64,000 bases of DNA from Barthelona sp. PCE (lineage: Eukaryota > Metamonada: BaSk clade), in contig JAUFOR010000001.1 in the NCBI GenBank assembly GCA_040285745.1, positions 310,001-374,000 of the forward strand, in the 5' to 3' direction. A model generated the notes under the pieces. It was not told the DNA's origin and did no database searches. It saw only the letters and a list, made by a program, of their open reading frames with translations. Numbering within the stretch: position 1 is the first letter of the stretch; every line of letters begins with the position of its first letter. Positions 35,333-44,226 of this stretch are shown piece after piece. The translations under genes and the position numbers were made by a program.

Positions 35333-38146
35333 ATGACGCAACTCATTCCACGGCTACTTTCAGCCGTATTGGGGATGTTACAAGAAGGTTTTGTACCTAA
35401 TAAGATGCAAATTATCAAAGATACAAATGAATTGGCTGAAGCAACTAAAATTTTGCGAACATGGACCCGAATTAGCCTGGAAAGAGAGATCCCCAACATC
35501 TTATCCGTATTGTCACAGGTGTTAACTCTTTCTTTCAATTTTACACGTGATCCAAGTGGTAAAAAGCATCTTGGACATCTTAAAACCGCTCTTTTAAACC
35601 TTTTCTATGTTGTTGTTAACTTGGGGCTTTGTAATAATGCAGTATTTGAAGCTAAACCATTTCAATTATTATTGCAACCGCTTTTAGATTTTGCCATGAT
35701 GGCCAACAAACCAAAGGTATTGCATTTCCGCTGCGTTTATGCGCTCCATTCTCTTATATTTAATAGAGGTGGTCTCATTGGCAATCTGACATCCCCAATT
35801 GTTAATCTAATATGCGATCTTTTGCACCCCGAAATGGACTCTTTTATGTATGACATCGGAACACAGATGGCAGTATCTATAATTTTACGTAATATTTCAG
35901 GACTAGTTGAAGGGAGAGAAAATGAGAGAATCAATCATACCTACCACACTGAGAATTGTTTCAAAAAACTTTGTACAATCATTAAAGACCCTAAAGAGTT
36001 TGAATCCCTTGATTCCGACCGTATAATATGTGTACTGAGAGCTATATCGAACACAGTTTATGATCAACGGCGATATATTGATAACGATACCATTTTTAAA
36101 CTTTTTGAAATGTCATTTTATGGCACTCGTTTCTCGCGATACGGTAACGGAAGTGATCCACAAAGTTCCACAGTAAGATTGCTTTCACTACAGACTATCA
36201 CACGTATTGTGCGCTCTATGCCTAAGAAACTTCAACAGACATGGACTATGGGCAGACGAGTATGTTTTATGCCCGTATCAAACGGTGCTTCAAAGACACC
36301 AGTGCGCGGATCATTGACGTATTTGCTTCTATGGGATGAATGTGATGATGTTCGTGCTCAGGCTGCTCGAGTAATCACATCTTTAGTGGCCGACTCAGAT
36401 TCTTTCATTACAGTTGCACGCTTTGTAGAAAATATTGGTGAGTTGAACTATGTGTCAACTGCACATACAATTGGTTCAGTTATTCGTGAGCTTTATCGTA
36501 CATTATTCAAGTCTATTGTTTCAAAACGTGTTTTTAAAGATTCAGGTAATGTTGTATCAGTAATTCCACCTTCAGAACGGATCATTGATGAATCATTAGT
36601 TGCTCTTGCTACACTAATTCATAACACCTCTTTTTCAACATATTCAAACGAATTCTACGTTAAGGTTTTCAAGAGAATTGTGAAACTTACCAAAAAATTG
36701 CCAAACAAATACCTGTTGAGACTGACTGAATGTTTTCTAAGTTTAATGCGCTGTAATGTTGATAATCAGTTACGTAGTGAACTTATTCATGAATCAAATC
36801 TTTTAAGTTACTTTATTCACACATGGAAAACTATTCCATTACGGAAAGAGCTGTATGGTTTGACAATCGAGGCAATGTCTTACTACGTTGTAAGAGTTAC
36901 TCAAGAAAGTAATGAAGCTTACGACATTCTACTTAATCATTTTACAAGGGTTATTGATTATTTTACAACCAATAGAGCGTCAAAAGAGGATCTAAACTGT
37001 CTTTCTTTTACAGTTTTTGCGTTGGATCCTCTTCAGAAGCAGGAAATCCCTGTTGAAGTACAACAATCACTGGTCAGGGGTGCTGTCCGTCTATTGAGAA
37101 GTTCTATCCTACATGATAACATGGCAATCAAACAGAGGTGCCTGATCTACCTCAATCACATCACATCAGAGGAAGTTCTGTACGGTGTTTTTGAAAATCA
37201 TAAAGAGATCGAAGAACTGTTGTTTGACAATGTACAGATTTTGAATTCATTATTTGGAGCAGCATCTATTACGGCTGGGAGACTGGTGGCTATTGTTATT
37301 GGACATGAACCTGTTGATGAAGTGGAAAGTTTTGTATTACGTGTTGTCCAAGAATTGCTATCAACTGTAAGGTCGTCACAGCTCTCACAGGCAGCCCCTG
37401 CGTTGAGAACCATCAATTTTATGTTGGTCAACGATAACAGGGATGTTCTTTTCGGATTACATTTATTGGTCTACATTTTGGATAGGCTTTTAGAACTAAC
37501 TAACGCAAGCGATACATTGCGTCACATCGTAGCACGTATTTTCGGCAATATCATTTGGCTTTTAAGTGATGAGCAAATTGAGCAGTATTTTGAGCGTATA
37601 GTATTAATGGTGCGACTGATTGTTTTAACAGGAAATCCCAAATCTATATATGCAGGCTTCTGGTCATTGAGGCAGTTGGCATTGTACGCTAAAGAAGAAG
37701 AGAATGATTTTGTTAAACAACATGTGTACTCGCAGGAATCATTGAATCTCATTGAATCCATCATTCAAAAGAAAACAACCGATAAAGCAAATGAATATGC
37801 TGTTATGTTCAATATGGAATTCCCAAAGGTGATTATTACTGAACAAAAATTGAGTATATTGTTTGAAGGTATAAAAAGAGCACCAAATCAAGATATTATA
37901 CAAGCATTTTGTCGTAGTTTTGTTAAGTTTGAGCTTGATTTTGAGTCAGAATCCAGGATTCTAGATAGTTTCAGTGTTAGAGATGTTGAATTTGTTATGA
38001 AAGAAATCGTGAAGAAGGAATTCCACAATGAATGGACTTTACAAACCGTTAACTTAGTAGATTCAATGAAATACATGAGAATAACATGTGACTTTTCGCT
38101 TGAACTTCAAGAAGCAATCAATAAGTTGAAAATTGTTGATAAATAA
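35333..38146 (+). CDS. HEATR6-like HEAT-repeat protein
   Basis: A 937-residue all-helical protein made of HEAT/ARM-like repeats. The segment around residues 280-430 (VRLLSLQTITRIVRSMPKK, then SLTYLLLWDECDDVRAQAAR and SVIRELYRTLF) follows the conserved DUF4042 region of HEATR6: a repeat with PxxRGSLxxLLL, then VRxxAxxVxxxL, then IRELHRxL. HEATR6 is poorly characterised; a scaffold role is all that can be inferred. Human HEATR6 has 1,181 residues. The remaining C-terminal half has armadillo-type repeats with no motif I recognise. The first ATG in frame is 35333. Confidence 0.6.
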   Translation: MTQLIPRLLSAVLGMLQEGFVPNKMQIIKDTNELAEATKILRTWTRISLEREIPNILSVLSQVLTLSFNFTRDPSGKKHLGHLKTALLNLFYVVVNLGLCNNAVFEAKPFQLLLQPLLDFAMMANKPKVLHFRCVYALHSLIFNRGGLIGNLTSPIVNLICDLLHPEMDSFMYDIGTQMAVSIILRNISGLVEGRENERINHTYHTENCFKKLCTIIKDPKEFESLDSDRIICVLRAISNTVYDQRRYIDNDTIFKLFEMSFYGTRFSRYGNGSDPQSSTVRLLSLQTITRIVRSMPKKLQQTWTMGRRVCFMPVSNGASKTPVRGSLTYLLLWDECDDVRAQAARVITSLVADSDSFITVARFVENIGELNYVSTAHTIGSVIRELYRTLFKSIVSKRVFKDSGNVVSVIPPSERIIDESLVALATLIHNTSFSTYSNEFYVKVFKRIVKLTKKLPNKYLLRLTECFLSLMRCNVDNQLRSELIHESNLLSYFIHTWKTIPLRKELYGLTIEAMSYYVVRVTQESNEAYDILLNHFTRVIDYFTTNRASKEDLNCLSFTVFALDPLQKQEIPVEVQQSLVRGAVRLLRSSILHDNMAIKQRCLIYLNHITSEEVLYGVFENHKEIEELLFDNVQILNSLFGAASITAGRLVAIVIGHEPVDEVESFVLRVVQELLSTVRSSQLSQAAPALRTINFMLVNDNRDVLFGLHLLVYILDRLLELTNASDTLRHIVARIFGNIIWLLSDEQIEQYFERIVLMVRLIVLTGNPKSIYAGFWSLRQLALYAKEEENDFVKQHVYSQESLNLIESIIQKKTTDKANEYAVMFNMEFPKVIITEQKLSILFEGIKRAPNQDIIQAFCRSFVKFELDFESESRILDSFSVRDVEFVMKEIVKKEFHNEWTLQTVNLVDSMKYMRITCDFSLELQEAINKLKIVDK

Positions 38147-38308
38147 AAAACGAAACTTTGTGTTTTTGGTATTTGTAAGATTTACACCATGTTAAGCAGT
38201 CTCGTAGTGAATAAAAAAGCGGGATCTTTGATGTACACAATGTTTTACGAAAGTTTAAGTTGTAATTCGTTTTTTTATTCTTCTTAACAGTTTATCTGAA
38301 TTATAGAT

Positions 38309-39322
38309 ATGTCAATGAACTCTGAAGCATTCAGACAAGCAGAAAGTTTGTTTAAATGTGGTGACTACTTTCATGCCATCGACTACTACACAAATGCTCT
38401 CGAATTAGAGATTGGTAAAGGTATGCATGCCTTTGATCTACTTCTCTTACCATGTTATTATGGAATTGGTTATTCTTTTAAGCAGCTCTATGATGCAGTT
38501 GATCAGAGCGTTTTTGAGAATATTGCAGCTGAGAAAATGGGCGATGCACTGAAGCTCATGGCTAAATCAGAGGAAGAGAAGAAACCAGGTGATGAAAAAG
38601 TAAGTATGAAAGAGGCTCAAGCCGAGAGCAGAAAAGAAGAATCTATTAAACAGAGTCTTCAAAAGGATTTATTCCAACCTATGGCTGAGGTTGATGGCAT
38701 GCGTGTCTCTGCGTGTGAATATTTGGATGCAGCAAGAGTAATTATGCTAACCAATGAGGATAAACTTACCACCACACAGAAGAATCAATATATTGATGTA
38801 CATTATTGGCTTGCTAACTTTTGGTATGAAATTGATGATAATGAAGCTGCAACCGAGGATTGTAACAAGGCTATTGAGTTGGCAGAACAATACAACAAAA
38901 TTTGTCCTGAAGCTCACATGTTAAAGGGTAATCTGCTAGAAAAAAAGGCTACTTACCAGCTAGCATTGGATAATTACATGATAGCTAGAACATATTGGAT
39001 TGGAAAGTTGGAAGAATTCAGAGCAGATAAGGCAAAAATTATGTTTGGTGATGATAAACAACCTATGATGAAGGCTCAGACTACCGATGCTGTATTGAAA
39101 CTCGATGATGAAATATATGACATGAGTACAAAGTTAGAAAAACTGGAAACAATGATATCAGCTGTTAAGGATGCAATTGAGAATCCTCCAGAATTTGATA
39201 CCATTAGAGAATACGAAAAACACGAGGCTGATGTTGTTAAGGAACGTTCTGCTACTTTGGACAATGAAGTGAAGGAAAAGAAGGTACTTACAATTTCTCG
39301 TCGAAAGAAGAAATCTCAGTAA
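38309..39322 (+). CDS. NASP/Hif1/Sim3-type TPR histone chaperone
   Basis: A 337-residue protein with the SHNi-TPR layout: a first TPR (about 5-60, AESLFKCGDYFHAIDYYTNALE), an interrupting charged insertion (75-120), a helix resembling the AWDMLDLAKIIF block (CEYLDAARVIML), two further TPRs (about 160-240), a long capping coiled coil (260-310) and a basic C-terminus SRRKKKSQ that could be a nuclear signal. NASP-family proteins bind H3-H4 and buffer the soluble histone pool. The assignment rests on architecture more than on close identity; a generic TPR co-chaperone is the alternative. It is the second histone-related gene in this part of the window, after H4. Confidence 0.6.
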   Translation: MSMNSEAFRQAESLFKCGDYFHAIDYYTNALELEIGKGMHAFDLLLLPCYYGIGYSFKQLYDAVDQSVFENIAAEKMGDALKLMAKSEEEKKPGDEKVSMKEAQAESRKEESIKQSLQKDLFQPMAEVDGMRVSACEYLDAARVIMLTNEDKLTTTQKNQYIDVHYWLANFWYEIDDNEAATEDCNKAIELAEQYNKICPEAHMLKGNLLEKKATYQLALDNYMIARTYWIGKLEEFRADKAKIMFGDDKQPMMKAQTTDAVLKLDDEIYDMSTKLEKLETMISAVKDAIENPPEFDTIREYEKHEADVVKERSATLDNEVKEKKVLTISRRKKKSQ

Positions 39323-39544
39323 TGCATAGTGATGATTAGCTTGCAGATGCATCTGTAAACATATTAATTTTGTTGAACACATTAACAGTATCGATATAAT
39401 TGACAAACGGTTCCTTGTTTGTCACAGATACAAATTGAACATTGTTGTTGAAAAAAAACACAAGAAATATACCCAACAGTATGACAAAAAAAGCCAAAAT
39501 GCTGTGCATGTATTATAAAACACAAAAAAAACTAGAAACATTTA

Positions 39545-41320
39545 CTACTCTTTGGAAATAAGTCCAAAATGCTCAGGTTTCAGCCAATCACGCTTAAGAA
39601 TATCGATAAACTCATCTAATTCGGTACGAGCAGCCTCCAATGTGGGACGACGAATTTCAGAGTACCACTTAACCTTGGGTTCAGTACCACTGGTTCTGAT
39701 AGTGACTCTGATATCGTTTTCGAACCAAAAGGTCATGTTAGGTGCAGCACTAACGGGTAAAGTTGGTTTGTTATCAGGAGTGGTGTTATCATAACCAGGG
39801 GTCATGAGATCTGAGACATGAGCAACCTTAACACCATTGACGTTGTCAAGATATGTGCCGTTGTTGCCGTGACGGATATAATCAACTACAGCATCAGTAA
39901 CAGTGTTTCCAGGAGTAAAGTAGTAACCATCATTGCTGCAGAAGAAACCGTACTTCTCGTAAAGAGCGGTAAGCTGATCATGGATAGACATGTTCTGCTC
40001 ATCCAGGTATGTGGCAAGCTCCATGGCAACAGCATAAGCAGAAACACCATCCTTATCAAAAACGACATCTCCAGCTGCGAAGCCAATGGCCTGTTCGTAA
40101 CAAAGGAGGACCTCCTTACCCTCAACTTTGAGCTCTTCAGCCTTGTTAGCCATCCATTTGAAACCAGTGAGAGTAGCATGGAAGTCAAAACCTTCAGCCT
40201 CACCCATGCTCTTCAAAAACTCTGAAGACACATTAGTAGTGACCATAGCGACCTTGCTCACGTCCTTACCCTGCTCCTTATAGGATCTGAGCATCCACCA
40301 AGCAAGAATATTTGCAATCTGATTACCGCTAAAAACGAACCACTTGCCGTCAGGTTGACGTTCAACAAACAGCATACGATCACAATCTGGATCACTAGCA
40401 ATGATCAAATTGGCACCAACACGGTCAGCTTCATCGAAAGACAACTCCAATGTACCCTCACCCTCTTCAGGATTCGGGAAGGGGACGGTGGGGAATTCAG
40501 GATCTGGGTGCTGTTGGGACTCGACAGGATAGAAATTGCGACGGGGGAAACCGAATACTGATCTGATCTTATCAACCATGAAGTAACCAACACCATGCAT
40601 GGCAGTGTAAACACACTTAACCTTACTCTTCTTATTGGCCTCATATCTGGTGCAGAGAGCAGTCTTCTCAGCAGCAAGGTAGGCTTCAATGAAATCGTCA
40701 TCCTCGCTAATGACAAGAGGATTTTCCCATACTTTTTCGAGAGGAACGTTAGTATCCCAGATCTCTAGATTCTCCAGGATTGAATTATGAATACCAGAAT
40801 CATGAGGTGTAATGATCTGCGCAGCATTCTCCCAGTAGAGCTTATAACCGTTGTCATCCTTAGGATTGTGTGAAGCAGTCACCATGACACCACATGCAGC
40901 ACCAGTGTGCTTGATGGCAAAGGGAACTAGAGGTGTGGGAACGAAGTCTCCATACATGTACACCTTAGCTCCGAGTCCAATGAAGACCGAAGCTGTTGTG
41001 AGAGCGAAATCAAGAGAGTTGTAACGTTTATCGTAACCGATAACGATACCTCTATCTCTAAAATCAGGGATCTTGGCTTCAAGATACTTGGCAAGACCCT
41101 GTGAAGCTTGACAAACAATCAAAGTATTCATAGCACTGAAACCTGCTTGCATGCGACCACGAAGACCGGCGGTACCAAACTTGATTCTGTTGACGAGTCT
41201 CTTGGTTAATTCCTCTTCATTTTGCTCTTCAACGAGCTTCTCAATCTCAGCACGGGTTACCGGATTAAAATCGAGGCGTAACCATTCTTGAGCTAATTCT
41301 TTTATGTGTTCAGAAAGCAT
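39545..41320 (-). CDS. Phosphoglucomutase/phosphopentomutase (PGM2-like)
   Basis: A 591-residue alpha-D-phosphohexomutase. Active-site serine 150 lies in MVTASHNPKDDNGYK, the Mg2+ loop is DPDCDR (310-315), the sugar-specificity region is near GFKWM, and the phosphate-binding loop IRTSGTEPKVKWY is near the C-terminus. Length and motifs match the PGM2/PGM2L1 branch and its bacterial relatives, which interconvert hexose-1- and 6-phosphates and also act on pentose phosphates. It feeds glycogen, UDP-sugar and glycolytic pools in the cytosol. The sequence is complete with every key residue present. It converges with the NASP-like gene over a 222-bp gap. Confidence 0.93.
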   Translation of the reverse strand: MLSEHIKELAQEWLRLDFNPVTRAEIEKLVEEQNEEELTKRLVNRIKFGTAGLRGRMQAGFSAMNTLIVCQASQGLAKYLEAKIPDFRDRGIVIGYDKRYNSLDFALTTASVFIGLGAKVYMYGDFVPTPLVPFAIKHTGAACGVMVTASHNPKDDNGYKLYWENAAQIITPHDSGIHNSILENLEIWDTNVPLEKVWENPLVISEDDDFIEAYLAAEKTALCTRYEANKKSKVKCVYTAMHGVGYFMVDKIRSVFGFPRRNFYPVESQQHPDPEFPTVPFPNPEEGEGTLELSFDEADRVGANLIIASDPDCDRMLFVERQPDGKWFVFSGNQIANILAWWMLRSYKEQGKDVSKVAMVTTNVSSEFLKSMGEAEGFDFHATLTGFKWMANKAEELKVEGKEVLLCYEQAIGFAAGDVVFDKDGVSAYAVAMELATYLDEQNMSIHDQLTALYEKYGFFCSNDGYYFTPGNTVTDAVVDYIRHGNNGTYLDNVNGVKVAHVSDLMTPGYDNTTPDNKPTLPVSAAPNMTFWFENDIRVTIRTSGTEPKVKWYSEIRRPTLEAARTELDEFIDILKRDWLKPEHFGLISKE

Positions 41321-41651
41321 TGTTAATGTTGTGTCGATCTATGATAATATAGTACCAGAAAGAAAAAAACAGATAAGGGATGATTTCCAAAAAACAAGTT
41401 TATTCCACTGTATTTTGCTTCTATTCCATTGAAAGCATCCAAGTCGCCTTGGGAATGACAGTTACCATCAGTAAAAACTCAAAAAATTCTCATTGACTAC
41501 TTAATAGTTCATTTTGCAAAAATACTTTTAGAGACTTTTCGGACATTTTAACGGACATTTTAACGGACATATACAGGACAATAAATGTTCAGAGACGTAG
41601 AAGACTTCTGAATAAACTTGATTCTGCAATTTATCTTGCTTTCATATCGAA
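41321..41651. other. Divergent promoter region with 12-bp tandem repeat
   Basis: A 331-bp region between the divergent PGM2-like and AIMP1/Arc1-like genes. It contains CGGACATTTTAA repeated 2.6 times (41540-41570), followed by a diverged copy ATACAGGACA. No gene is seen. Confidence 0.5.
41540..41570 (+). repeat. 12-bp tandem repeat, 2.6 copies
   Basis: CGGACATTTTAA occurs in exact tandem with a partial third unit CGGACAT, about 82 bp upstream of the Arc1-like ATG. It may be a promoter element array. Confidence 0.7.
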
Positions 41652-42827
41652 ATGATCATTTATACTGACTGTGAATACTTAAAACTAGGTTTTAAGCTTA
41701 TCTTGGGCGCAATGGACCGTGTCATTGATACTCAACCTTTTGAAGCGTTTCAGGGAATGTGTCTCAGCAATTGTGTCTTGGTCAGTGATGACAACAAGAC
41801 ATTCGACGGCATCATGGATTGTCTCTTCTTTGTTGACAGTGTTCTGACAGAGAACAACAAGCTTAACATTCCCAATGTTGCCATTGCTACAATGGATATT
41901 ATTCAAACTTTGAACCTTAACTCAACCCTGGAGGCATGCATCTTCAAGATTAACAACGCACTTAAAACCTCTACTTTTATTGCAGGTGAATTTTTAACAT
42001 ATATTGATCTGATTGCTTACGCTTATCTTGCTATCAATGGTGATGATGAGAAGCTCAAGACTGCACGCTCAGCCATCCGTCTCATGGGATACATTCAATC
42101 GCTTCCTTTCTTTGGCATGGGCGGTGTTGTTCCCCGCATTCTTGCTCGTCCTGGTTTTGTCATTGTTGAAAAGAAGAAAAAGGGCAAAAAAGACAAGAAG
42201 GGTAAGAAGGGTAAGAAACAGCAACCCGTTGTCGAAGATGGCAAGCAGGAGGAGAATGCTCCCAAGAAGAAGAAGAAGGAAAAGAAGAACAAGCAGCCTA
42301 ATGCACCCAAGGCACCCCCAGTCGATTGGAAAGGTCCTGCTGAGGGACTTGTGAAGCTTATTGTGGGTCATATTCTTGAGTGTGAGAAACATCCTGAGAG
42401 CACTCATTTGTTGATTGAAAAGATCGATGTAGGTGAGGCTGAACCCCGAACCATTCTTTCTGGTTTGCAAGAGAACTACCAACCTGAGGATCTCGTTGGT
42501 AAGAAGGTTATTGTTATGTCCAATCTAAAGGCCAAAAAGTTAGGTGGTATTCCTTCTCATGGTATGGTTGTTTGTAATGCTAACGAAGATCACAGTGTTG
42601 TCCGTATTGTTGATTTGCCCGCTGCTTCCGTACCAGGCACTCGTCTCATCATCGAGGGTGTTGAGATGTTTGATGTTCCAAAGTTGAACCCTAAGAAGAA
42701 AGTTCTGGAGCGCTACATCCCTGACCTTGCTTCTGACGCTGAAGGTTTTGCCTGTTTCCAGGGTCGTCATTATCTCCTTGATGGTGAAAAGATTGTTTGT
42801 CCAATGAAGGAGACACCATTGTCATAA
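41652..42827 (+). CDS. Arc1p/AIMP1-like tRNA-binding cofactor (EMAP-II domain)
   Basis: A 391-residue protein in three parts: an N-terminal GST-C-like helical domain (about 1-170, with FIAGEFLTYIDLIAYAYLAI), a lysine-rich linker (175-222, runs of KKK coded by AAG) and a C-terminal OB-fold tRNA-binding/EMAP-II domain (229-391, LVKLIVGHILECEKHPESTHLL, KKVIVMSNLKAKKLGGIPSHGM). This is the architecture of yeast Arc1p and animal AIMP1, which tether aminoacyl-tRNA synthetases such as MetRS and GluRS and present tRNA to them. No synthetase catalytic domain is present. The next in-frame Met is residue 21; I keep the first ATG. The stop is 14 bp from the convergent WRAP73 stop. Confidence 0.88.
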   Translation: MIIYTDCEYLKLGFKLILGAMDRVIDTQPFEAFQGMCLSNCVLVSDDNKTFDGIMDCLFFVDSVLTENNKLNIPNVAIATMDIIQTLNLNSTLEACIFKINNALKTSTFIAGEFLTYIDLIAYAYLAINGDDEKLKTARSAIRLMGYIQSLPFFGMGGVVPRILARPGFVIVEKKKKGKKDKKGKKGKKQQPVVEDGKQEENAPKKKKKEKKNKQPNAPKAPPVDWKGPAEGLVKLIVGHILECEKHPESTHLLIEKIDVGEAEPRTILSGLQENYQPEDLVGKKVIVMSNLKAKKLGGIPSHGMVVCNANEDHSVVRIVDLPAASVPGTRLIIEGVEMFDVPKLNPKKKVLERYIPDLASDAEGFACFQGRHYLLDGEKIVCPMKETPLS

Positions 42828-42841
42828 ATAAAGCGCATTTA

Positions 42842-44152
42842 TTAATGGAAATACCCAAAGTGAAGATGAGTATCGGACGCAACAATGATACTCTTTGAAC
42901 TTGTTGAACATAGTAACTTAACGCAATTGGTAGGTGCCTGAATTCTATGTGCCTTGATACCACTAAGACTTACCTCAGTTATGATTGGCTGACCACTTAC
43001 TAATAAGAGACGCTCTTCTCCCTCACAATTCGGGATCCAACTGAATGAGCCAACGTTGTGGAGACCTTTGACAACAACCAACAACTCTAATGTCTCAATC
43101 GACCAAATCCATATATAATTAGGACATGAATCATTCACTGAAGCAAGCAATTTTGATGATGGAGACCATGCAATACGATTAATTCCACAATAACTTGCGT
43201 CTTTTGCAACAACAGGACCCATGTCTAGCTCAATGTATTTGTCACTCTGGAATGCTTCATACACTCTTGTGTGTGGTAATGCAACAGCACTTAATCCAAC
43301 ACTCTCCTTCGTTTGGTCATATTGTACACAGTTTTCAGACACTGGGACGGGTGAGAGATGTTCTAAGGTTGCAACAATTTGGAAAGAGAGTGCGTTAACA
43401 ATGCGAATCTTCTGATCACAACTGCCAACTGCAATGAGCTGACCGCAAGGTGACCATACCGCATTACGCACACCGAGAGCGTTCTCGTATGCCCGGTACC
43501 CACCCTGTTGTACACCGTTCAGATCATAAAAATATACACCATACTGAAGAGGATGATCAACAACCATAAATATGTGATCAACAGAAGAAAATTTGATTTT
43601 AGTACAGTTCTCAGATGCTAATTGGAAGCGATTAACCTCTTCCCAAGTTGAACAATCAATAATTAGGGCATAATCTTTGCACTCAGACCGTACAACAAAA
43701 CATGCAAATTTTCCGTCATGAGTAAATGCACAACACGCTATCGATTTTGGGGCGTCGATATAGCGGCCAGATCTGTTCAAAAGTGACCAAATAGTTAAGC
43801 GAATGGAAAAATCTGAAATAGTAATAATATGAACGCTGTCCGGTGCCCATTGTGCTTGTCGCAGCCCCAGTGCTCCCTCTCGGATTGTACAATCCCATTC
43901 AGGATTTTCAATGTCAAATATATGAATAGTTTTTGCTTTTAAACATGTTGCCATAACTAGTCTGGAGTTTGGAGCGAATGATAAGGTATGAATCTGCCCT
44001 TCACATGCGAATGTACCAACAGTTCTTGTCTCAACAACGTGCATTACAACGCAATGTGAACCCATACTTTTGCAAGACAATAAACCGTTAGGTGAGAGTA
44101 CCACAGCGCCGTTATGCTCGAAAACGGGCGAAAACTCAAAAAGAGCAGCCAT
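42842..44152 (-). CDS. WRAP73: WRAP73/WDR8-like WD-repeat protein
   Basis: A 436-residue beta-propeller. Repeats are recognisable by WSP and IWSL/IWSIE strands, and the series EWDCTIREGALGLRQAQWAPD, IRLTIWSL, CKDYALIIDCSTW, YDLNGVQQGGYRAYENALG, VWSPCGQLIAVGSCDQKIRI closely parallels vertebrate WRAP73. Upstream in-frame codons are non-ATG, so the start is 44152 (MAALFEFSPVF). WRAP73 (fungal Wdr8) works with a Msd1/SSX2IP partner at centrosomes, spindle poles and ciliary bases. It supports a microtubule-organising centre in this organism, in line with the dynein heavy chain. Confidence 0.88.
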   Translation of the reverse strand: MAALFEFSPVFEHNGAVVLSPNGLLSCKSMGSHCVVMHVVETRTVGTFACEGQIHTLSFAPNSRLVMATCLKAKTIHIFDIENPEWDCTIREGALGLRQAQWAPDSVHIITISDFSIRLTIWSLLNRSGRYIDAPKSIACCAFTHDGKFACFVVRSECKDYALIIDCSTWEEVNRFQLASENCTKIKFSSVDHIFMVVDHPLQYGVYFYDLNGVQQGGYRAYENALGVRNAVWSPCGQLIAVGSCDQKIRIVNALSFQIVATLEHLSPVPVSENCVQYDQTKESVGLSAVALPHTRVYEAFQSDKYIELDMGPVVAKDASYCGINRIAWSPSSKLLASVNDSCPNYIWIWSIETLELLVVVKGLHNVGSFSWIPNCEGEERLLLVSGQPIITEVSLSGIKAHRIQAPTNCVKLLCSTSSKSIIVASDTHLHFGYFH

Positions 44153-44226
44153 TAAATAAAGGTTCAGAAACAAAAAGCACTTTTTTGATTCACATTAGTG
44201 GTTAAAACAAAAATTTTTTGTGTTTA

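Noticed and set aside
41685-42482. Leu-rich minus-strand ORFs over the Arc1-like gene
   Set aside because: They are antisense to the lysine-rich linker and the EMAP-II domain.
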